This document shows, piece after piece, positions 45,214 to 52,703 of a stretch of DNA of 64,000 nucleotides. The notes below the pieces were generated by a model. That model did no database searches and was not told the origin of the DNA. It worked only from the letters and a program-made list of their open reading frames with translations. Location of the stretch: NCBI RefSeq assembly GCF_011089895.1, contig NZ_JAANAT010000001.1:3348001-3412000 (forward strand), written 5' to 3'. The translations under genes were made by a program, and so were the position numbers. Every line of letters starts with the position of its first letter. Position 1 is the stretch's first letter. This stretch comes from Mucilaginibacter inviolabilis. GTDB lineage: Bacteria > Bacteroidota > Bacteroidia > Sphingobacteriales > Sphingobacteriaceae.

Positions 45214-45390
45214 ATACCATACATCCACTTCTCAGAATCTCCAAATGTATTTTCTATTTCCCAAAAAACCTCCGTTTTTACGAGACACCTTATCAAAAAT
45301 TTCTCCTTTTAAATTTTCAGTTTTATCATATATAAAATCCGAGAGGATATATTCTCAAAAAAACGTACCATAAAACATTCTCATTTTATT

Positions 45391-45398
45391 TATCTTTG
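45391..45398 (+). promoter_or_regulatory. Promoter -7 element of the resolvase gene
   Basis: TATCTTTG matches the Bacteroidetes -7 consensus TAnnTTTG exactly, 29 bp before the start codon. No clear -33 TTG is visible at the right distance. Confidence 0.45.
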
Positions 45399-45427
45399 AT
45401 TGAGTTAATGATACTTTATTAGAAATT

Positions 45428-46015
45428 ATGATCATCGGATACGCCAGGGTGAGTACCCAAGAACAAAATTTGGATTTACAAATAGACGATCTTTTGAAAG
45501 CTGGTTGTAATAAAATCTTCAAGGAACACATTTCTGGTAAAAATACCCAGAGGCCTGAGCTTCAGAAAATGATCAGTGTACTACGCCCTGGTGATAAAGT
45601 AGTGGTATGGAAGCTTGACCGCTTAGGAAGATCGCTTCGAGATCTAATTGATTTAGTAGGTGAGTTTCAAAAACTGGATGTAAACTTCATAAGTCTAAAT
45701 GACAGCATCGACACCAGTACTCCTACCGGACGCTTTACCTTTAACCTATTTGCATCCATCGCAGAATTTGAAAGAGATATTATTAGGCAAAGAACAAAGG
45801 CTGGCCTAGCAGCTGCCAGGGCGAGAGGAAAAATTGGTGGCAGGCCCAAAGGTTTGTCAAAAGAGAAATTAGCGAAAGCCAAGACAGCAACACTCTTATA
45901 TAATTCTGGAGAAAAAACTGTAGATGAAATTTTGATGGAATTGAATATTGGCCGGGCTACTTTTTATAGATATTTAAAACAAGTCAACAATACTGCTCAA
46001 TTAATTAACAAATAG
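45428..46015 (+). CDS. Serine recombinase (resolvase/invertase family)
   Basis: 195 residues of a small serine recombinase. The N-terminal catalytic domain has GYARVSTQEQNLDLQ with nucleophile S9, VVWKLDRLGRSLRDL with the catalytic arginines, and EFERDIIRQRTKAGLAAARA at the hinge. A short C-terminal helix-turn-helix (SGEKTVDEILMELNIGRATF) binds DNA. In Tn552 and Tn5053-type transposons such an enzyme resolves cointegrates, which suits a transposase without TnsA. The accompanying res site was not identified. Confidence 0.95.
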   Translation: MIIGYARVSTQEQNLDLQIDDLLKAGCNKIFKEHISGKNTQRPELQKMISVLRPGDKVVVWKLDRLGRSLRDLIDLVGEFQKLDVNFISLNDSIDTSTPTGRFTFNLFASIAEFERDIIRQRTKAGLAAARARGKIGGRPKGLSKEKLAKAKTATLLYNSGEKTVDEILMELNIGRATFYRYLKQVNNTAQLINK

Positions 46016-46020
46016 GTTTT

Positions 46021-46356
46021 ATGGCAGGAATAAAGAGTGATAACCCAATATATGACCCGCTGGGAATAGAAATATTTGCTATCGACGAAACCTTCGAGAG
46101 CGTTTTCAATGGATTAAAAGGTGTTTATTTCCGTTTGTATTACAAAGAATCTAAACGTCCCAGAGGTTTAAGAAATCTCCAAAAAGAAAAGACTTTTTAT
46201 AAAAGATTTGGGGAAATAGGAAAGTTGAAAAGATCGTATCGATATAATGATTGGGAGGCAAAAAGGGAAGCGGTAGATATTTATGCCATTGAATTAAGAC
46301 AAATGGTTAATATCGAACTGTCAGAATATAATACATTCGAAAATAGTAATCCTTAA
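46021..46356 (+). CDS. Hypothetical protein coupled to the resolvase
   Basis: 111 residues, basic in the centre (YYKESKRPRGLRNLQKEKTF), no signal peptide or membrane segment, no recognised domain. It starts 5 bp after the resolvase stop and is surely cotranscribed. It could be an accessory factor of recombination or unrelated cargo. Confidence 0.65.
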   Translation: MAGIKSDNPIYDPLGIEIFAIDETFESVFNGLKGVYFRLYYKESKRPRGLRNLQKEKTFYKRFGEIGKLKRSYRYNDWEAKREAVDIYAIELRQMVNIELSEYNTFENSNP

Positions 46357-46434
46357 AAAATATAACACCATCCCGATCAAATCCTTTCAAGGGAAAGACA
46401 TTTGCGAACACCAACCACAGTTTTCTATGAAGTG

Positions 46435-48312
46435 CTAATCAATTGAGGGAAATGGCTTTAACATAAATTTTTGATAAATCGTTCCAGTACGGCTCTTAAC
46501 TTTTAAAACTTTCCCACCACTCCGCAACTCTTCGATGTTGGTTACTTCAGGATACGGAATTTCGGTATGCATCCCAGGAATAGGTAAACGTTGGTTGTGC
46601 AATATCATCGTCAAATCGCTATTTACAGTGAATTCCAACGGCTTATCATATTCTTTTACAAGGCTTAAACTATCTATTGTTTCAGAGGGCAATTCGCCAA
46701 ATGACATTTCCATACTTTCTCCTTTTTCGAATTGCTGACCGCGGATGACTTGAAGTATCCAGTTCAAGTCGTCTACGGACTCTTGATCGATCGGATAAAA
46801 ATCAGTGAATCGTACCCCGAATGCCCGCTCGACTTCTTTAAGCCCTTTAAAATACTCCAAGTAAGTTTCAGCATTGCTGACCCTTTCTTTGTCATATGTT
46901 GGACATTGTTTACTGATCTTCGTTTCTTTAGTCAAATAAATGGTGGCTTCTTTTTGTAAAAAAAAATACTTTAAGAATTCATGAACCTCCAATTCTTCGT
47001 TGACATTACGGTAAATGGCATCATGTTCCATAGACCACCTAGCGTCAGGTTCTTGATCATCTGGATTTACAATTGTTATTTGAAAGTTAAGAGTATGGAG
47101 CTTTGTTTTAAACGTTACTGATTTTTTGCCTCCATAAATTTGAGCCGTGAGATTACGCATTTCGAAGCCTTCCGTTGAAAAGACAAGATCAAAAGGGATA
47201 ATTTTTGGCATCTTTTTAAAGGAGACTTGGGCAAGGTCACCCTCGCCAAAGAGCTTAAGTCCTTCTATGTTTAATGTGAAGGTTGCTAATTCCTTTTTAT
47301 TAAACTCTAATTGGTCAAATTGGCCATCTTCAAAGAATTTCTGAAAGCGCTGATCGATGTCACCATCAGGATCGAATTTAAATCTCATATTTCCATGCAT
47401 GGGTTCGCCATTCTTACCGCTAATCGAATGCACCTGATAGCTATCTCCTTTGTCTTGCAAAGAAACTGATAATTGGTGATTCGAGGTAAATTTGCGAAAC
47501 GTTTCCGGGCTGAGCCATTTTTTGCGCATATCTTCAAAAATGTGTTCTCGAATGTCTTCCGTCAAGGCGCAAAGAAAGGATTCTCCCGTGTGTTTGATGT
47601 AGTGAATACCCCTTTTTTGCAAAAAATCTATTTTCTCGTCTGAGGCACCAGGACTGACGAAATATGCTCGCTTTCGATTTTCGCCCAAGTGATTATATAC
47701 ATGTTCAAAAATCGCCCATACATTTGGGTCTTCATATCCATAACCTAGAAAAAGTATTGTTTTGGTAGCTATCGCCTTTATTATAGTCGCCCAGAAAGGT
47801 GACGAATAATCCTTGTGATAAAAGCGGGCGTAATCTTCCCGTGTAAGGATAATGGATGATTTATCGGCGAGATCGCCATGAATCTTCAGAATATTTACTC
47901 CATTTTGACGCCAATTGGCCAAATCAGTATCCTTATAAATCAACGTAGCCGTATCACCAAAAGCGTTTTCAAAGAGAGCATCGTAATTCGTTGTAATTAT
48001 GGTTCGGAAATGAGGGATCGATGCCAACAAATCGTGATCCGAGGTAGAAATGGCAGGAGCGGCAAAAACGTCGTCGAGCACGGAGTTGATCATTTCTCGG
48101 GAACCTCGCTTTATACGAACAATCTCTTCTGAGAGATAATCTAGCGGCGCATTGACTGAAACCTTCAACTTCTCATCCTCAGACAGCCGACCTGTTAATA
48201 TTTCTGCAAGTTTTCCGCCCAAAGGGTAGCCTGCATATCTGGAGAATCCGGCACCGGCAAAGATGACAACATCTTCCTGCCGAATCGCCTCAAATAATTT
48301 CTGCTGTTCCAT
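46435..48312 (-). CDS. SIR2-domain protein with unrecognised C-terminal domain, candidate defence NADase
   Basis: 625 residues. Residues 1-270 form a SIR2 domain: IFAGAGFSRYAGYP (NAD loop), TTNYDALFE (N109, D111), ILKIHGD (H145, the catalytic-type histidine) and ILFLGYGYEDPN. Residues about 290-625 are mostly beta-type sequence with no family I recognise. Bacterial SIR2 proteins in mobile islands often degrade NAD+ when phage infection is sensed (Thoeris ThsA, DSR1/2, SIR2-HerA, SIR2-Argonaute), leading to abortive infection. Here SIR2 is fused to a putative sensor region and no known partner gene is adjacent. Function inferred. Confidence 0.88.
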   Translation of the reverse strand: MEQQKLFEAIRQEDVVIFAGAGFSRYAGYPLGGKLAEILTGRLSEDEKLKVSVNAPLDYLSEEIVRIKRGSREMINSVLDDVFAAPAISTSDHDLLASIPHFRTIITTNYDALFENAFGDTATLIYKDTDLANWRQNGVNILKIHGDLADKSSIILTREDYARFYHKDYSSPFWATIIKAIATKTILFLGYGYEDPNVWAIFEHVYNHLGENRKRAYFVSPGASDEKIDFLQKRGIHYIKHTGESFLCALTEDIREHIFEDMRKKWLSPETFRKFTSNHQLSVSLQDKGDSYQVHSISGKNGEPMHGNMRFKFDPDGDIDQRFQKFFEDGQFDQLEFNKKELATFTLNIEGLKLFGEGDLAQVSFKKMPKIIPFDLVFSTEGFEMRNLTAQIYGGKKSVTFKTKLHTLNFQITIVNPDDQEPDARWSMEHDAIYRNVNEELEVHEFLKYFFLQKEATIYLTKETKISKQCPTYDKERVSNAETYLEYFKGLKEVERAFGVRFTDFYPIDQESVDDLNWILQVIRGQQFEKGESMEMSFGELPSETIDSLSLVKEYDKPLEFTVNSDLTMILHNQRLPIPGMHTEIPYPEVTNIEELRSGGKVLKVKSRTGTIYQKFMLKPFPSID

Positions 48313-48450
48313 AATTCAAAGATAAAGGAAAATAGGTCCAGGTTTTGCCTTATCTGGTTATCTGACGAAAGCAGTCACCAGGGTAAAGTTTTACGACATT
48401 GATTGTGTAAAAAACTAACTGTAGTGCTAACGACGTCCTAAATTATATTT

Positions 48451-48660
48451 CTACGATGGCTCTGATTTAAAGGACGTCATCAAGGCTTCCCCGAGCGACT
48501 TCAAATGTCGTTCCGACTCGTCATTATAAGCCAACTTAAGGATTGCTAGAAGATCATGTAACAACATTAAAAGTTGATCTAAAGTATGCTGATACAACGA
48601 TTTCAGCGAAAAAGGCAATTTTTGGAAATTTACATAATGTTTGAACTTTTCTTCAAACAT
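48451..48660 (-). CDS. Possible small helical protein
   Basis: 69 residues predicted helical (LYQHTLDQLLMLLHDLLAIL). It is divergent from the gene at 48692 with only 31 bp between starts, which leaves little room for two promoters. No recognised family. It may be a chance frame. The remaining part of the 48313-48691 gap shows nothing else. Confidence 0.3.
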   Translation of the reverse strand: MFEEKFKHYVNFQKLPFSLKSLYQHTLDQLLMLLHDLLAILKLAYNDESERHLKSLGEALMTSFKSEPS

Positions 48661-48691
48661 TATGATTTAGTTATATTTATTAAAAATTTAT

Positions 48692-49102
48692 ATGGATATA
48701 AATATTACTTTGTTAGAAGCTTATTGCCTGAAAAACGGCTTGGCTATTACTACATCAATTGACATTGAAGATACAGAACCCTATTTAAAATTTATTAAAG
48801 GAACAGATGCACACGGCAGCCGAGCAGAATACTTACAGTTCTGCGATATTAAGAATATTTTGATGGTTAACAATATGATCAATGATGGTGGGTTGGTGCT
48901 AAAAGAAAGGGACGCGTCCCAAGAGTCTTTACGTCAGAGACCTATAGATGAACAAGATAAGGATAAAAATATAGAGCGACTCATTTACAATACGATTTCA
49001 AAATATATTATTCAAATGCTTAATGTTGGTACAGGCCAGATTTACTTTCCAGAAATAGTACCTCTGGAAAATCATAAGACATTATATTTTCGGTTAGACT
49101 AG
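48692..49102 (+). CDS. Unrecognised protein, first gene of a two-gene unit
   Basis: 136 residues, acidic, soluble (NGLAITTSIDIEDTEPYLKF, KDKNIERLIYNTISKYIIQM). No family recognised. It ends 4 bp before the start of the coiled-coil membrane protein gene, so the two are one unit. By analogy with small defence operons it might be a sensor or regulator for that partner, but this is speculative. Confidence 0.7.
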   Translation: MDINITLLEAYCLKNGLAITTSIDIEDTEPYLKFIKGTDAHGSRAEYLQFCDIKNILMVNNMINDGGLVLKERDASQESLRQRPIDEQDKDKNIERLIYNTISKYIIQMLNVGTGQIYFPEIVPLENHKTLYFRLD

Positions 49103-49106
49103 GTAT

Positions 49107-49625
49107 ATGGAAAAATTGACTTTGAATATTGATTTTAAATCTTGTGAATTGCTTGATATGGTGCTGAATGCTTTTGGGGACGGCGAGCATCTGGATAGGT
49201 CTGCTATTCTTGAAATATTCGATAGCAACGAAAACGAGGCTGTAAAGCAAATAAACATTTTAGCGCAATTACGATTCATAAGAAAAATAGCTGAAGTTGA
49301 AGACAGCAGGCTTGGTCTAATATTCTATAAGGAGCAAAATACAGATCTATTTTTGGCCCAAGGAGGATTTACCGCACAATACCTTAAAACTGCTGAAGAA
49401 AAAAAAGTTTCGGACAAACGCCAGGGTTTGGCGGATGAAAATGCCAGATTAGAAAATGAAGCACTTAAACATCAAGTTACCATTCGTGATCAGGAAAACA
49501 GAATACGCAGTTTAGATGAAAAACTAAAGCGCTTCGAAATACTTAAAAATTATGAATGGTTAATCCGGCTAGCGTTTAGTGCGGTTGCCGCTTTTCTTAC
49601 ATGGTGGTTAACAAAGAATATCTAA
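49107..49625 (+). CDS. Winged-helix-like, coiled-coil, tail-anchored membrane protein
   Basis: 172 residues in three parts: an N-terminal region resembling a small winged helix (LDRSAILEIFDSNENEAVKQ, about 1-75), a coiled coil (about 95-145, ADENARLENEALKHQVTIRD and on), and a single C-terminal hydrophobic helix (IRLAFSAVAAFLTWWLTKNI). A tail anchor with coiled coil suggests an oligomeric membrane-associated protein. The gene is cotranscribed with the 136-residue protein upstream. No named family recognised. Confidence 0.75.
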   Translation: MEKLTLNIDFKSCELLDMVLNAFGDGEHLDRSAILEIFDSNENEAVKQINILAQLRFIRKIAEVEDSRLGLIFYKEQNTDLFLAQGGFTAQYLKTAEEKKVSDKRQGLADENARLENEALKHQVTIRDQENRIRSLDEKLKRFEILKNYEWLIRLAFSAVAAFLTWWLTKNI

Positions 49626-49856
49626 TATGGCTCCTCAAAACAATTACCAATAACAAGATGCAAAAGCAATAAAATGCCGCCTCTCGTTCCAAGAAATAAC
49701 TAATCTTTAATTTAGCGACCGCTCCAATTTGCCAAAGGATGTTCCGGTGAGTTCAGGTAAGCGTTGCATCAATTCCGGCGTTTTCTTCAGATCCTCTGGC
49801 TTAGGTTTCTTATTGCTCTTGAAAAATACTAACTTTCTCTTTTTAAGTCCTAAGCC

Positions 49857-51143
49857 ATGAAAAAAACGACTAAGCTAACTCAGCAGGATTGGAAGGATGC
49901 TTTGAATAGTATCAAGACAAATATCGTGAGGGAGAAGGAGAAAAAAAAGGCTCATCAAAAGGAACTGGAAAATGAGCTGAGACCTTACTTTAATCAGGCC
50001 GCATATCGATTGGGGATTAGCCACCAGCAACTGGCCACTGAGATAAAAATATTTCAGCCAGGACTGACAGATGTACGAACCGACCGTCGCTTAAAGGCAT
50101 CAACTTATGCAAAGCTTATAAAAAAGCATAACCCGGCCTACTACCAGCTTTTTGAGAGCAAGTTAAAAAGCGCAGTGAAAGCAGAGAAAGAGTATTTTCA
50201 GAAAAAAAAGGAAAGCACATTAAAACTAATAACTGCAGATATAAAGGAAACCTGTGTTCCTATTAAAGCTAAACGGAAACCTACAAAGCATGAAAAGCGC
50301 GCCAACAAACGCGAACAGCAAAAAGAAAAGTTAGTGCATCCGCTTCCGCGCGAAGTATCAGTGAGAATGGCTCCTTTACCGATTTCGCAGTGGATTACAG
50401 TCGAATGGCAAGATGTGCTTTTTGAAGATTTCCTTATTAAGGTAAAATATAACGGAAATCTTTCTCATGGATATCCTGTGTCAGAGTCGCGTAAGTCATT
50501 TCGTTTTTTAAGAAATTATATTAAAAGCCTCCGACTAACTGCACTTTCCATCCTACTTGTCGGCAATGAAATTCGGCAGATAAAAAATGCAGAAAGTGTG
50601 AGAGAAATGGCGACTTTACTTCGGATCAAGGAACAGTTGATTGAAGATTTTCAGAGAGGAAAACCAACGACGGCGGTTGATATGATTGAAAAAATTAAGT
50701 CGGTTTCCAAGCATTTGCTCACGCAAATAGCACTTGCAGGTACGGGCGAAGTCATGTGTATCGAATACTTAGCCAGCCAATTAGCCGGTGGATTCAAGCC
50801 GATACCAGCTTTTGAGATAATACCCTCAGGCAATTCTTTGAGTACAGAGGATACCTTTATTTTTGTGCTGGAGCGACAATCAAAACTATTTCTTGTGTGG
50901 GAAAGTACAGTACATGGTCGGGCGACCTACGTTTTTAAGACTGATACTGATAGCTATTTAGACGTTGTTCAAGCCATTTACGATTACATTGGTAGCCCCC
51001 GTAAAGCCAAACGGATGTCACTAAGGAAACGTGATGCCGATACGTCAAACTTAGGCTATGACGGTTACGTCACTCACAGTACCTTTAATCATTGGCAGCA
51101 GAAATTAGAGATATCATTCAGCCAACATTCAGAAAATCATTAA
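49857..51143 (+). CDS. Large basic orphan protein (428 aa)
   Basis: No family recognised. The N-terminal third is strongly basic and helical with many lysines (REKEKKKAHQKELENELRPY, PTKHEKRANKREQQKEKLVH). The middle contains helices (FRFLRNYIKSLRLTALSILL), and the C-terminal part (about 300-395) alternates strands with acidic residues (GTGEVMCIEYLASQLAGG, TFIFVLERQSKLFLVWESTV), a pattern that could fit a nuclease-like fold but without a clean motif. It is transcribed alone. The gap 49626-49856 upstream has no convincing gene. Confidence 0.75.
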   Translation: MKKTTKLTQQDWKDALNSIKTNIVREKEKKKAHQKELENELRPYFNQAAYRLGISHQQLATEIKIFQPGLTDVRTDRRLKASTYAKLIKKHNPAYYQLFESKLKSAVKAEKEYFQKKKESTLKLITADIKETCVPIKAKRKPTKHEKRANKREQQKEKLVHPLPREVSVRMAPLPISQWITVEWQDVLFEDFLIKVKYNGNLSHGYPVSESRKSFRFLRNYIKSLRLTALSILLVGNEIRQIKNAESVREMATLLRIKEQLIEDFQRGKPTTAVDMIEKIKSVSKHLLTQIALAGTGEVMCIEYLASQLAGGFKPIPAFEIIPSGNSLSTEDTFIFVLERQSKLFLVWESTVHGRATYVFKTDTDSYLDVVQAIYDYIGSPRKAKRMSLRKRDADTSNLGYDGYVTHSTFNHWQQKLEISFSQHSENH

Positions 51144-51271
51144 TAAGCACAGCTTGAAGTGCTATTTTTTTATATGAGGTAAAATTGCTATAATTGTATA
51201 ACACATCGCAAAGGCGCATCCGCGCTCAATCGTTTCCAGCAAAATCGTTAACCATTTAACTCAATAATAAG

Positions 51272-51460
51272 ATGAGTTTAAAAGTAATTTACGTTTCGGA
51301 AGCGCCAGGTATGGTAGTTTCTTTCTATGGAAGAGCCCAAGAAGGGTTCTTCGAAGGCCAACCCCTAGTTATTCAAGCCTTGACCGGCGGTTATTGTTTC
51401 AAACTTGTTGAACGGGTTTACCACCAGGGTAATGGATGGAGCAGAATATTTCTGCTTTAA
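51272..51460 (+). CDS. Small hypothetical protein (62 aa)
   Basis: A beta-rich 62-residue protein (KVIYVSEAPGMVVSFYGRAQ, GYCFKLVERVYHQGNGWSRI) without signal peptide. It starts with ATG at 51272 after an AT-rich leader and is followed by a strong terminator 25 bp beyond its stop, which supports a real transcription unit. No family recognised. Confidence 0.6.
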   Translation: MSLKVIYVSEAPGMVVSFYGRAQEGFFEGQPLVIQALTGGYCFKLVERVYHQGNGWSRIFLL

Positions 51461-51485
51461 GCAGAAATTTTTAGCTTCAAAATAT

Positions 51486-51519
51486 AAAAAGTCGCCTGCT
51501 TTATCGCAGGCGACTTTTT
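51486..51519 (+). terminator. Strong terminator after the 62-residue gene
   Basis: AAAAAGTCGCCTG pairs with CAGGCGACTTTTT around CTTTATCG. Confidence 0.92.
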
Positions 51520-51554
51520 GTGTCTTCAATTAATTGTATCCGGCTTAAGTATGG

Positions 51555-51591
51555 CTTTTTATACTAAAAACCACGTTTTTAGTATAAAAAG
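51555..51591. repeat. Perfect 37-bp AT-rich palindrome
   Basis: Arms of 17 bp, CTTTTTATACTAAAAAC and GTTTTTAGTATAAAAAG, separated by CAC. It stands alone in the gap 51461-51827, which has no gene. It could be a protein-binding site, a structured RNA element or a replication-related hairpin. Confidence 0.85.
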
Positions 51592-51827
51592 TAAATTTTA
51601 GAAATAAATTAAAAATTATCAAAGAGGAGCACCATATCTATACGCAAAATCTGTAAAACTTAAGAAGGTTTCAAACCGCTTTTTCGAAGTAAAGCTTTCA
51701 TTTCAGCGTGGATATTACGCTTGTTTTACTTTTGGATCTCAAATACCGAATCAAAATAGATGCCCTTGTTTGATATGCATTCCATAACATAAAGAATAAA
51801 CTAGTAAAATCTGTCCTCCTCTGTAAG

Positions 51828-52607
51828 TTAGTGTATACATCCCAGATAAATTGTACCAAAGGTACCCTGAGCCGAATCAGCGAGATCCGCAGAACAGTAT
51901 TCAGAAATAAAAAGTCCGGCTTTGCCAACGGTCATCACAGCATCAATAAACTGATCCCCAGTCGGCGGCTTATTATTCCCTTCATTAAAAATATAATATC
52001 TTAATGTTCCAAACATTTCAAAACTAAGTTCCATTTCTCCCTCGGGATCGTAACCTGAATTTTCACCTGCTTTTACCATTTTATTGATCAACCCCATGGC
52101 TGATTTGAGCTGAATAGAAGCCATGTGCGCAACCAGGTCAGCCACTTGTATTCCTCTGATTTGCTTTGAATCCTGTTCGGCGAAAAATTTGGTATCCTTG
52201 ATTTTTAGTTCATCGAATAACTTATTAGCCACATTTTCCGAAGGGAATAAACCTTGATCCATAAAGATAGAAAGAGGTAATTCAATTTGTGAATTTGCCT
52301 TGATAAATTGATTTATTGCCAATAAGCATTCCTGCCCTGCTTTATCCCTTTTATCTCGGGGAAGTATAACAACCCCATAATGACAATTTTGCTGGAAGAT
52401 TTCTTTTAGCTTTGATCTAAACTCTACTAGTTCCGGTTGCTTTGAATAGTTTGCAGAGCTTTTATATTCAAATTCATTTGGATCAAGTTTGCAAGCCTTC
52501 ATCAGTTCAGTAACTACATGATCCAAATCTGACGGAGCATAAACGCAGGCACACAGGGTGAATCCGGCATCATCGTGTACACTGCCATCAATGTAAAAAT
52601 TTCCCAT
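51828..52607 (-). CDS. DUF3800 domain protein (RNase-H-like fold)
   Basis: 259 residues. The DUF3800 landmarks are the N-terminal FYIDGS strand with the first aspartate (usually FxDES), an internal FMDQG, and the C-terminal QIRGIQVADLVAHMASIQL with the conserved aspartate. The family has an RNase-H-like core and is frequent in defence islands; activity is unproven. It is divergent from the large PD-(D/E)XK-like protein gene, with start codons 96 bp apart, so the two may be coregulated. Confidence 0.82.
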   Translation of the reverse strand: MGNFYIDGSVHDDAGFTLCACVYAPSDLDHVVTELMKACKLDPNEFEYKSSANYSKQPELVEFRSKLKEIFQQNCHYGVVILPRDKRDKAGQECLLAINQFIKANSQIELPLSIFMDQGLFPSENVANKLFDELKIKDTKFFAEQDSKQIRGIQVADLVAHMASIQLKSAMGLINKMVKAGENSGYDPEGEMELSFEMFGTLRYYIFNEGNNKPPTGDQFIDAVMTVGKAGLFISEYCSADLADSAQGTFGTIYLGCIH

Positions 52608-52703
52608 AATAGATACCTTTTTTGATTGGGAATGAATTGATTCCTGATATCAAATCTAACAAAATTGCTCCGCTTCGCGACATATCCAATCTTGTTAATC
52701 CCC

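Noticed and set aside
39327..45216. Target-site duplication for the inner repeat pair
   Set aside because: The bases outside the two sets (AAAAT and CCATA) do not match under any boundary I tried.
49680..49850. Minus-strand open fragment reading about 55 codons and ending KLERSLN
   Set aside because: It has no start codon and ends upstream in a stop near 49873; it may be a truncated gene remnant, but chance cannot be excluded.
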